The notes beneath the pieces are model-generated. The model was not told the DNA's origin. It ran no database searches and was given only the letters and a program-made list of their open reading frames with translations. Below are positions 1 to 9,516 of a DNA stretch of 64,000 nt, one piece after another (the first letter of the stretch is position 1; every line of letters starts with the position of its first letter). The stretch comes from Hippasteria phrygiana (Eukaryota; Echinodermata; Asteroidea; Valvatida; Goniasteridae). The position numbers and the translations under genes are program-made. The stretch lies in the NCBI GenBank assembly GCA_037893225.1, contig JAZGUH010000103.1:2728001-2792000 (forward strand). The letters run 5' to 3'.

Positions 1-70
1 CTGCATTGTGGCTGCTTAACGTTTGCCAAATTTTCAGATGAACGCCTCTCCTTTCCCTGTTCATAATTGA
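1..70 (+). repeat. Partial monomer at left window edge
   Basis: This is the last 70 bp of a monomer (monomer positions 165-234), cut by the window edge. It carries GTGGCTGC and the T variant at position 211 (GCCTCTCC). The equivalent stretch at 2744-2813 has GTGACTGC, so the two differ by at least one base. The array therefore continues to the left of the window. Confidence 0.95.
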
Positions 71-304
71 ATGGTATATTGACCAAATCCAGTCATTTTT
101 ACACGTATGGGTAGCTTAGATATAGCGCAACAATTGCAGACCATCGCCAGCTTCACAGCGTTAGAACTCTTCGAGAAAATTCAAACCTCGCAACAAATTT
201 CTTCCCGTGAACTCTGTGTGCGTTCTCCCGTTTACTGCATTGTGGCTGCTTAACGTTTGCCAAATTTTCAGATGAACGCCCCTCCTTTCCCTGTTCATAA
301 TTGA
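71..304 (+). repeat. Monomer family A (A1, A2, Ah), representative
   Basis: Diagnostic bases are GATATAG (A at position 52), TTGCAGACC (65-73) and CAAATTTCTTCCCGTG (124-139). A1 ends GTGGCTGC...TTTTCAGATG. A2 ends GTGACTGC...TTTTTAAATG, which creates TTTAAA, and is usually followed by E. Ah has GAACTGTGTGTG and TTTACCGC, usually with CTTCACGTG, and is mostly followed by D. Ah starts: 8113, 13495, 16303, 17473, 19345, 21217, 24260, 25430, 27302, 29174, 40408, 41578 and 50237. The strict partner rules (A2 before E, Ah before D) show that neighbours are copied together. Confidence 0.88.
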
Positions 305-538
305 ATGGTATATTGACCAAATCCAGTCATTTTTACACGTATGGGTAGCTTAGATCTAGCGCAACAATTTCACACCATCGCCAGCTTCACAGCGTTAGAA
401 CTCTTCGAGAAAATTCAAACCTCGCAACACATTTCTTCCTGTGAACCCTGTGTGCGTTCTCCCGTTTACTGCATTGTGACTGCTTAACGTTTGCCAAATT
501 TTCAGATGAACGCCCCTCCTTTCCCTGTTCATAATTGA
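305..538 (+). repeat. Monomer family B and B2, representative
   Basis: Diagnostic bases are GATCTAG (C at 52), TTCACACC, CACATTTCTTCCTGTG (C at 126), GAACCCTG and GTGACTGC. B2 adds CTCACAACAC (A at 120) and is confined to positions after 32686. A sub-form with ACACTGATGG and GAACGCTG occurs at 39472, 40642, 41812, 49301 and 50471, each followed by a D-type monomer. Confidence 0.87.
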
Positions 539-756
539 ATAGTATATTGACCAAATCCAGTCATTTTTACACGTATGGGTAGCTTAGATCTAGCGCAACA
601 ATTTCAGACCATCGCCAGCTTCACAGCGTTAGAACTCTTCGAGAAAATTCAAACCTCGCAACTAATTTCTTTCTGTGAACTCTGTGTGCCTTCTCCCGTT
701 TACTGCATTGTGGCTGCTTAACGTTTGCCAAATTTTCAGATGAACGCCCCTCCTTA
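539..756 (+). repeat. Monomers with a shared 16 bp deletion (type C3/M)
   Basis: The monomer ends GCCCCTCCTTAATGG instead of running through TCCCTGTTCATAATTG, so positions 218-233 are missing and the unit is 218 bp. The same deletion occurs in the monomers starting at 990, 3282, 3733 and 4420. The 990 and 3733 units are 220 bp because of a 2 bp insertion (CCGAG). In every case the next monomer is F0 with TGACCTAATCC and AGTAATTGTTAC. The linked markers show the deletion spread by copying, not by five separate events. It is not seen after 4637. Confidence 0.93.
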
Positions 757-2144
757 ATGGTATATTGACCTAATCCAGTAATTGTTACACGTATGGGTAG
801 CTTAGATATAGCGCAACAATTTGAGACCATCGCCAGCTTCATAGCGTGAGAACTCTTCGAGAAAATTCAAACCTCGCAACAAATTTTCCCCATGAACTCT
901 GTGTGCGTTCTCCCGTTTACTGCATTGTGACTGCTTAACGTTTGCAAAATTTTCAGATGAACGCCCCTCCTTTCCCTGTTCATAATTGAATGGTATATTG
1001 ACCAAATCCAGTCATTTTTACACTGATGGGTAGCTTAGATCTAGCGCAACAATTTCCGAGACCATCGCCAGCTTCACAGCGTTAGAACTCTTCGAGAAAA
1101 TCCAAACCTCGCAACTAATTTCTTTCTGTAAACTCTGTGTGCGTTCTCCCGTTTGCTGCATTGTGGCTGCTTAACGTTTGCCAAATTTTCAGATGAACGC
1201 CCCTCCTTAATGGTATATTGACCTAATCCAGTAATTGTTACACGTATGGGTAGCTTAGATATAGCGCAACAATTTGAGACCATCGCCAGCTTCATAGCGT
1301 GAGAACTCTTCGAGAAAATTCAAACCTCGCAACAAATTTTTCCCATGAACTCTGTGTGCGTTCTCCCGTTTACTGCATTGTGACTGCTTAACGTTTGCAA
1401 AATTTTCAGATGAACGCCCCTCCTTTCCCTGTTCATAATTGAATGGTATATTGACCAAATCCAGTCATTTTTACACTGATGGGTAGCTTAGATCTAGCGC
1501 AACAATTTCAGACCATCGCCAGCTTCACAGCGTTAGAACTCTTAGAGAAAATTCAAACCTCGCAACACATTTCTTCCTGTGAACCCTGTGTGCGTTCTCC
1601 CGTTTACTGCATTGTGGCTGCTTAACGTTTGCCAAATTTTCAGATGAACGCCCCTCCTTTCCCTGTTCATAATTGAATGGTATATTGACCAAATCCAGTC
1701 ATTTTTACACTGATGGGTAGCTTAGATCTAGCGCAACAATTTCAGACCATCGCCAGCTTCACAGCGTTAGAACTCTTAGAGAAAATTCAAACCTCGCAAC
1801 ACATTTCTTCCTGTGAACCCTGTGTGCGTTCTCCCGTTTACTGCATTGTGGCTGCTTAACGTTTGCCAAATTTTCAGATGAACGCAACTCCTTTCCCTGT
1901 TCATAATTGAATGGTATATTCACCAAATCCAGTAATTTTTACACTGATGGGTAGCTTAGATTTAGCGCAACAATTTCAGACCATCACCAGCTTCACAGCG
2001 TTAGAAATCTTCGAGAAAATTAAAACCTCGCAACTAATTTCTTCCTGTGAACTCTGTGTGCCTTCTCCCGTTTACTGCATTGTGGCTGCTTAACGTTTGC
2101 CAAATTTTCAGATGAACGCCTCTCCTTTCCCTGTTCATAATTGA

Positions 2145-2345
2145 ATGGTATATTGACCAAATCCAGTAATTTTTCCACGTATGGGTAGCTCAGATACAGC
2201 GTTAGAACTCTTCGAGAAAATTCAAACCTCGCAACACATTTCTTCCTGTGAACCCTGTGTGCGTTCTTCCGTTTACTATATTGTAACTGCTTAACGTTTG
2301 CCACATTTTCAGATGAACGCCCCTCCTTTCCCTGTTCATAATTGA
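2145..2345 (+). repeat. 201 bp monomer P with a 33 bp deletion
   Basis: Monomer positions 53-85 are missing: GATA is joined directly to CAGCGTTAG. The sister copy at 5339-5539 has the identical join. TAGCG at the deleted start and CAGCG at the far side share AGCG, compatible with slippage across a short direct repeat. Both P copies also carry CGTTCTTCC, a TATTGTAACTGC tail and GCCACATTTT, markers that reappear in the G family of R4. The two copies differ by at least one base (GTAGCTCAG here, GTAGCTTAG at 5339+). Confidence 0.93.
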
Positions 2346-2813
2346 ATGGGATATTGACCAAATCCAGCAATTTTCACACGTATGGGTAGCTTAGATATAG
2401 CGCAACAATTTGAGACCATCGCCAGCTTCACAGCGTTAGAACTCTTCGAGAAAATTCAAACCTCGCAACAAATTTCTTTCTGTGAACACTGTGTGCGTTC
2501 TCCCGTTTACTGCATTGTGGCTGCTTAACGTTTGCCAAATTTTCAGATGAACGCCCCTCCTTTCCCTGTTCATAACTGAATGGTATATTGACCAAATCCA
2601 GTAATTTTTACACGTATGGGTAGCTTAGATCTAGCGCAACAATTTGAGACCATCGCCAGCTTCATAGCGTGAGAACTCTTCGAGAAACTTCAAACCTCGC
2701 AACAATTTATTTTCCATGAACTCTGTGTGCGTTCTCCCGTTTACTGCATTGTGACTGCTTAACGTTTGCCAAATTTTCAGATGAACGCCTCTCCTTTCCC
2801 TGTTCATAATTGA

Positions 2814-5800
2814 ATGGTATATTGACCAAATCCAGTCATTTTTACACGTATGGGTAGCTTAGATATAGCGCAACAATTGCAGACCATCGCCAGCTTCACA
2901 GCGTTAGAACTCTTCGAGAAAATTCAAACCTCGCAACAAATTTCTTCCCGTGAACTCTGTGTGCGTTCTCCCGTTTACTGCATTGTGGCTGCTTAACGTT
3001 TGCCAAATTTTCAGATGAACGCCCCTCCTTTCCCTGTTCATAATTGAATGGTATATTGACCAAATCCAGTCATTTTTACACGTATGGGTAGCTTAGATCT
3101 AGCGCAACAATTTCACACCATCGCCAGCTTCACAGCGTTAGAACTCTTCGAGAAAATTCAAACCTCGCAACACATTTCTTCCTGTGAACCCTGTGTGCGT
3201 TCTCCCGTTTACTGCATTGTGACTGCTTAACGTTTGCCAAATTTTCAGATGAACGCCCCTCCTTTCCCTGTTCATAATTGAATAGTATATTGACCAAATC
3301 CAGTCATTTTTACACGTATGGGTAGCTTAGATCTAGCGCAACAATTTCAGACCATCGCCAGCTTCACAGCGTTAGAACTCTTCGAGAAAATTCAAACCTC
3401 GCAACTAATTTCTTTCTGTGAACTCTGTGTGCCTTCTCCCGTTTACTGCATTGTGGCTGCTTAACGTTTGCCAAATTTTCAGATGAACGCCCCTCCTTAA
3501 TGGTATATTGACCTAATCCAGTAATTGTTACACGTATGGGTAGCTTAGATATAGCGCAACAATTTGAGACCATCGCCAGCTTCATAGCGTGAGAACTCTT
3601 CGAGAAAATTCAAACCTCGCAACAAATTTTTCCCATGAACTCTGTGTGCGTTCTCCCGTTTACTGCATTGTGACTGCTTAACGTTTGCAAAATTTTCAGA
3701 TGAACGCCCCTCCTTTCCCTGTTCATAATTGAATGGTATATTAACCAAATCCAGTCATTTTTACACTGATGGGTAGCTTAGATCTAGCGCAACAATTTCC
3801 GAGACCATCGCCAGCTTCACAGCGTTAGAACTCTTCGAGAAAATCCAAACCTCGCAACTAATTTCTTTCTGTAAACTCTGTGTGCGTTCTCCCGTTTGCT
3901 GCATTGTGGCTGCTTAACGTTTGCAAAATTTTCAGATGAACGCCCCTCCTTAATGGTATATTGACCTAATCCAGTAATTGTTACACGTATGGGTAGCTTA
4001 GATATAGCGCAACAATTTGAGACCATCGCCAGCTTCATAGCGTGAGAACTCTTCGAGAAAATTCAAACCTCGCAACAAATTTTGCCCATGAACTCTGTGT
4101 GCGTTCTCCCGTTTACTGCATTGTGACTGCTTAACGTTTGCAAAATTTTCAGATGAACGCCCCTCCTTTCCCTGTTCATAATTGAATGGTATATTGACCA
4201 AATCCAGTCATTTTTACACTGATGGGTAGCTTAGATCTAGCGCAACAATTTCAGACCATCGCCAGCTTCACAGCGTTAGAACTCTTAGAGAAAATTCAAA
4301 CCTCGCAACACATTTCTTCCTGTGAACCCTGTGTGCGTTCTCCCGTTTACTGCATTGTGGCTGCTTAACGTTTGCCAAATTTTCAGATGAACGCCCCTCC
4401 TTTCCCTGTTCATAATTGAATGGGATATTGACCAAATCCAGTAATTTGTACACGTATGGGTAGCTTAGATCTAGCGCAACAATTTGAGACCATCGCCAGC
4501 TTCACAGCGTTAGAACTCTTCGAGAAAATCCAAACCTCGCAACTAATTTCTTTCTGTAAACTCTGTGTGCGTTCTCCCGTTTGCTGCATTGTGGCTGCTT
4601 AACGTTTGCCAAATTTTCAGATGAACGCCCCTCCTTAATGGTATATTGACCTAATCCAGTAATTGTTACACGTATGGGTAGCTTAGATATAGCGCAACAA
4701 TTTGAGACCATCGCCAGCTTCATAGCGTGAGCACTCTTCGAGAAAATTCAAACCTCGCAACAAATTTTTCCCATGAACTCTGTGTGCGTTCTCCCGTTTA
4801 CTGCATTGTGACTGCTTAACGTTTGCAACATTTTCAGATGAACGCCCCTCCTTTCCCTGTTCATAATTGAATGGTATATTGACCAAATCCAGTCATTTTT
4901 ACACTGATGGGTAGCTTAGATCTAGCGCAACAATTTCAGACCATCGCCAGCTTCACAGCGTTAGAACTCTTAGAGAAAATTCAAACCTCGCAACACATTT
5001 CTTCCTGTGAACCCTGTGTGCGTTCTCCCGTTTACTGCATTGTGGCTGCTTAACGTTTGCCAAATTTTCAGATGAACGCAACTCCTTTCCCTGTTCATAA
5101 TTGAATGGTATATTCACCAAATCCAGTAATTTTTACACTTATGGGTAGCTTAGATTTAGCGCAACAATTTCAGACCATCACCAGCTTCACAGCGTTAGAA
5201 ATCTTCGAGAAAATTAAAACCTCGCAACTAATTTCTTCCTGTGAACTCTGTGTGCCTTCTCCCGTTTACTGCATTGTGGCTGCTTAACGTTTGCCAAATT
5301 TTCAGATGAACGCCTCTCCTTTCCCTGTTCATAATTGAATGGTATATTGACCAAATCCAGTAATTTTTCCACGTATGGGTAGCTTAGATACAGCGTTAGA
5401 ACTCTTCGAGAAAATTCAAACCTCGCAACACATTTCTTCCTGTGAACCCTGTGTGCGTTCTTCCGTTTACTGTATTGTAACTGCTTAACGTTTGCCACAT
5501 TTTCAGATGAACGCCCCTCCTTTCCCTGTTCATAATTGAATGGGATATTGACCAAATCCAGCAATTTTCACACGTATGGGTAGCTTAGATATAGCGCAAC
5601 AATTTGAGACCATCGCCAGCTTCACAGCGTTAGAACTCTTCGAGAAAATTCAAACCTCGCAACAAATTTCTTTCTGTGAACTCTGTGTGCGTTCTCCCGT
5701 TTACTGCATTGTGGCTGCTTAACGTTTGCCAAATTTTCAGATGAACGCCCCTCCTTTCCCTGTTCATAACTGAATGGTATATTGACCAAATCCAGTAATG

Positions 5801-6007
5801 TTTACACGTATGGGTAGCTTAGATCTAGCGCAACAATTTGAGACCATCGCCAGCTTCATAGCGTGAGAACTCTTCGAGAAACTTCAAACCTCGCAACAAT
5901 TTATTTTCCATGAACTCTGTGTGCGTTCTCCCGTTTACTGCATTGTGACTGCTTAACGTTTGCCAAATTTTCAGATGAACGCCCCTCCTTTCCCTGTTCA
6001 TAATTGA
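2814..6007 (+). repeat. HOR unit R1b, 14 monomers, 3194 bp
   Basis: Order is A1-B-C3-F0-M-F0-N-M2-F0-N-O-P-Q-F0, starting at 2814, 3048, 3282, 3500, 3733, 3953, 4186, 4420, 4638, 4871, 5105, 5339, 5540 and 5774. It matches R1a at an offset of 2743 bp up to about 4420. From 5105 on the offset is 3194 bp, because the block M2-F0 (4420-4870, 451 bp) is an extra local duplication of the M-F0 pair. Small differences from R1a include ATTAACC at 3733+, GCACTC in 4638+ and ACACTTATGG in 5105+. The two copies are therefore homologous but not freshly duplicated. Confidence 0.9.
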
Positions 6008-6474
6008 ATGGTATATTGACCAAATCCAGTCATTTTTACACGTATGGGTAGCTTAGATATAGCGCAACAATTTCAGACCATCGCCAGCTTCACAGCGTGA
6101 GAACTCTTTGAGAAAATTCAAACCTCGCAACAAATTTCTTTCTGTGAACTCTGTGTGCGTTCTCCCGTTTATGCATTGTGGCTGCTTAACGTTTGCCAAA
6201 TTTTCAGATGAACGCCCCTCCTTTCCCTGTTCATAATTGAATGGTATATTGACCAAATCCAGTCATTTTTACACGTATGGGTAGCTTAGATATAGCGCAA
6301 CAATTGCAGACCATCGCCAGCTTCACAGCGTTAGAACTCTTCGAGAAAATTCAAACCTCGCAACAAATTTCTTCCCGTGAACTCTGTGTGCGTTCTCCCG
6401 TTTACTGCATTGTGACTGCTTAACGTTTGCCAAATTTTTAAATGAACGCCCCTCCTTTCCCTGTTCATAATTGA

Positions 6475-6708
6475 ATGGTATATTGACCAAATCCAGTTAT
6501 TTTTACACTGATGGGTAGCTTAGATCTAGCGCAACAATTTGAGACCATCTCCAGCTTTACAGCGTTAGAACTCTTCGAGAAAATTTAAACCTCGCAACTA
6601 ATTTCTTTCTGTGAACTCTGTGTGCGTTCTCCCGTTTACTGCATTGTGGCTGCTTAACGTTTGCCAAATTTTCAGATGAACGCCTCTCCTTTCCCTGTTC
6701 ATAATTGA
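6475..6708 (+). repeat. Monomer family E, representative
   Basis: Diagnostic bases are AGTTATTTTT (T at 24), ACACTGATGG, GATCTAG, TTGAGACC, CTTTACAGCG (T at 84), AATTTAAACC (T at 112) and GCCTCTCC. Starts: 6475, 9049, 10453, 12793, 15601, 16771, 18175, 18643, 20047, 20515, 21919, 23558, 24728, 26132, 26600, 28004, 28472, 29876, 36196, 41344, 42514, 44387, 48833, 51173, 53045, 55151, 59129 and 61235. The T at 112 puts a TAA into the plus-strand frame that is open in A, B and C. Confidence 0.9.
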
Positions 6709-7176
6709 ATGGTATATTGACCAAATCCAGTCATTTTTACACGTATGGGTAGCTTAGATATAGCGCAACAATTGCAGACCATCGCCAGCTTCACAGCGTT
6801 AGAACTCTTCGAGAAAATTCAAACCTCGCAACAAATTTCTTCCCGTGAACTCTGTGTGCATTCACCCGTTTACTGCATTGTGGCTGCTTAACGTTTGCCA
6901 ATTTTTCAGATGAACGCCCCTCCTTTCCCTGTTCATAATTGAATGGTATATTGACCAAATCCAGTCATTTTTACACGTATGGGTAGCTTAGATCTAGCGC
7001 AACAATTTCACACCATCGCCAGCTTCACAGCGTTAGAACTCTTCGAGAAAATTCAAACCTCGCAACACATTTCTTCCTGTGAACCCTGTGTGCGTTCTCC
7101 CGTTTACTGCATTGTGACTGCTTAACGTTTGCCAAATTTTCAGATGAACGCCCCTCCTTTCCCTGTTCATAATTGA

Positions 7177-7410
7177 ATAGTATATTGACCAAATCCAGTC
7201 ATTTTTACACGTATGGGTAGCTTAGATCTAGCGCAACAATTTCAGACCATCGCCAGCTTCACAGCGTTAGAACTCTTCGAGAAAATTCAAACCTCGCAAC
7301 TAATTTCTTTCTGTGAACTCTGTGTGCCTTCTCCCGTTTACTGCATTGTGGCTGCTTAACGTTTGCCAAATTTTCAGATGAACGCCTCTCCTTTCCCTGT
7401 TCATAATTGA
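7177..7410 (+). repeat. Monomer family C and C2, representative
   Basis: Diagnostic bases are ATAGTATATT (A at 3), GATCTAG, TTCAGACC, CTAATTTCTTTCTG (T at 125) and GTGCCTTCTCCC (C at 152). C2 adds CTTGCAACTA (T at 119); it starts at 14899, 22856, 30813, 33856, 35260, 38068, 43450, 46025, 52109, 54683 and 60767. Except at 33856 and 48599-type rearrangements, C2 is followed by an F-type unit. C at 9517 is a variant with CGTTCTCCC. Confidence 0.85.
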
Positions 7411-8580
7411 ATGGTATATTGACCAAATCCAGTAATTTTTACACGTATGGGTAGCTTAGATATAGCGCAACAATTGCAGACCATCGCCAGCTTCACAGCG
7501 TTAGAACTCTTCGAGAAAATTCAAACCTCGCAACAAATTTCTTCCCGTGAACTCTGTGTGCGTTCTCCCGTTTACTGCATTGTGGCTGCTTAACGTTTGC
7601 CAAATTTTCAGATGAACGCCCCTCCTTTCCCTGTTCATAATTGAATGGTATATTGACCAAATCCAGTCATTTTTACACGTATGGGTAGCTTAGATCTAGC
7701 GCAACAATTTCACACCATCGCCAGCTTCACAGCGTTAGAACTCTTCGAGAAAATTCAAACCTCGCAACACATTTCTTCCTGTGAACCCTGTGTGCGTTCT
7801 CCCGTTTACTGCATTGTGACTGCTTAACGTTTGCCAAATTTTCAGATGAACGCCCCTCCTTTCCCTGTTCATAATTGAATAGTATATTGACCAAATCCAG
7901 TCATTTTTACACGTATGGGTAGCTTAGATCTAGCGCAACAATTTCAGACCATCGCCAGCTTCACAGCGTTAGAACTCTTCGAGAAAATTCAAACCTCGCA
8001 ACTAATTTCTTTCTGTGAACTCTGTGTGCCTTCTCCCGTTTACTGCATTGTGGCTGCTTAACGTTTGCCAAATTTTCAGATGAACGCCTCTCCTTTCCCT
8101 GTTCATAATTGAATGATATATTGACCAAATCCAGTCATTTTTACACGTATGGGTAGCTTAGATATAGCGCAACAATTGCAGACCATCGCCAGCTTCACAG
8201 CGTTAGAACTCTTCGAGAAAATTCAAACCTCGCAACAAATTTCTTCCCGTGAACTGTGTGTGCGTTCTCCCGTTTACCGCATTGTGGCTGCTTAACGTTT
8301 GCCAAATTTTCAGATGAACGCCCCTCCTTTCCCTGTTCATAATTGAATGGTATATTGACCAAATCCAGTCATTTTTACACTGATGGGTAGCTTAGATCTA
8401 GCGCAACAATTTCACACCATCGCCAGCTTCACAGCGTTAGAACTCTTCGAGAAAATTCAAACCTCGCAACACATTTCTTCCTGTGGACGCTGTGTGCGTT
8501 CTCCCGTTTACTGCATTGTGACTGCTTAACGTTTGCCAAATTTTCAGATGAACGCCCCTCCTTTCCCTGTTCATAATTGA

Positions 8581-8814
8581 ATAGTATATTGACCAAATCC
8601 AGTCATTTTTACACGTATGGGTAGCTTAGATATAGCGCAACAATTTCAGACCATCGCCAGCTTCACAGCGTGAGAACTCTTTGAGAAAATTCAAACCTCG
8701 CAACAAATTTCTTTCTGTGAACTCTGTGTGCGTTCTCCCGTTTACTGCATTGTGGCTGCTTAACGTTTGCCAAATTTTCAGATGAACGCCCCTCCTTTCC
8801 CTGTTCATAATTGA
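8581..8814 (+). repeat. Monomer family D, representative
   Basis: Diagnostic bases are GATATAG, TTCAGACC, CACAGCGTGAG (G at 92), CTTTGAG (T at 102) and CAAATTTCTTTCTG. The G at 92 removes a TAA on the minus strand, so each D carries a 60-codon minus-strand open frame. D-type starts: 6008, 8581, 9985, 12325, 13729, 16537, 17707, 19579, 21451, 24494, 25664, 27536, 29408, 31281, 31984, 35728, 39706 (variant D*), 40876, 42046, 43918, 46493, 49535 (D*), 50705, 52577 and 58661. The spacings are multiples of 234 bp and trace the HOR periods. Confidence 0.93.
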
Positions 8815-9282
8815 ATGGTATATTGACCAAATCCAGTCATTTTTACACGTATGGGTAGCTTAGATATAGCGCAACAATTGCAGACCATCGCCAGCTTCAC
8901 AGCGTTAGAACTCTTCGAGAAAATTCAAACCTCGCAACAAATTTCTTCCCGTGAACTCTGTGTGCGTTCTCCCGTTTACTGCATTGTGACTGCTTAACGT
9001 TTGCCAAATTTTTAAATGAACGCCCCTCCTTTCCCTGTTCATAATTGAATGGTATATTGACCAAATCCAGTTATTTTTACACTGATGGGTAGCTTAGATC
9101 TAGCGCAACAATTTGAGACCATCGCCAGCTTTACAGCGTTAGAACTCTTCGAGAAAATTTAAACCTCGCAACTAATTTCTTTCTGTGAACTCTGTGTGCG
9201 TTCTCCCGTTTACTGCATTGTGGCTGCTTAACGTTTGCCAAATTTTCAGATGAACGCCTCTCCTTTCCCTGTTCATAATTGA

Positions 9283-9516
9283 ATGGTATATTGACCAAAT
9301 CCAGTCATTTTTACACGTATGGGTAGCTTAGATCTAGCGCAACAATTGCAGACCATCGCCAGCTTCACAGCGTTAGAACTCTTCGAGAAAATTCAAAATT
9401 CGCAACTAATTTCTTCCTGTGAACCCTGTGTGCGTTCTCCCGTTTACTGCATTGTGACTGCTTAACGTTTGCCAAATTTTCAGATGAACGCCCCTCCTTT
9501 CCCTGTTCATAATTGA
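9283..9516 (+). repeat. Monomer family J, representative
   Basis: J combines GATCTAG with TTGCAGACC, then CTAATTTCTTCCTGTG, GAACCCTG and GTGACTGC, so it looks like an A/B recombinant that was itself amplified. Starts: 9283, 13027, 15835, 17005, 18877, 20749, 23792, 24962, 26834 and 28706. E precedes and C follows every copy. J is limited to R2 and R3. The 9283 copy has CAAAATTCGC and the 13027 copy has ATTAAAACC, so these two are the more diverged. Confidence 0.86.

Larger units (their letters stand above)
71..2813 (+). repeat. HOR unit R1a, 12 monomers, 2743 bp
   Basis: Monomer order is A1-B-C3-F0-M-F0-N-N-O-P-Q-F0, starting at 71, 305, 539, 757, 990, 1210, 1443, 1677, 1911, 2145, 2346 and 2580. 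It is the first copy of a repeat that returns at 2814. Its monomers are the most diverged in the window. C3 and M lack 16 bp, P lacks 33 bp, F0 lacks 1 bp, and M carries a 2 bp insertion (TTTCCGAGACC). These indels reduce 12 x 234 (2808) to 2743 bp. The high divergence and indel load suggest an older or less homogenised part of the array, perhaps nearer an edge; that is inference. Confidence 0.9.

Noticed and set aside
228..244. CENP-B box-like sequence on the minus strand (ends AAACGGGA)
   Set aside because: It matches 11 of 17 positions of the canonical box. The A and CGGG of the right half fit, but only one of the four TTCG bases in the left half does. The core needed for CENP-B binding in mammals is therefore missing.
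621..1295. Overlapping 67-73 codon minus-strand frames in R1
   Set aside because: The 16 bp deletion shifts frame between monomers and opens short frames. They overlap each other and recur with the repeat. Nothing indicates translation.
1911..2093. Plus-strand 60-codon open frame, also at 5105-5287 and 11389-11571
   Set aside because: It exists only because ATTGACC became ATTCACC, removing the TGA at codon 4 of a frame present in other monomers. There is no ribosome-binding or promoter context and no recognised domain, and it lies wholly within the satellite unit.
2020..2370. Minus-strand 116-codon frame (also 5214-5564), the longest in the window
   Set aside because: It runs through monomer P, where the 33 bp deletion removes the usual stop region and joins two monomer frames. 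The translation is two copies of the same satellite-derived text, so it is a by-product of the repeat.
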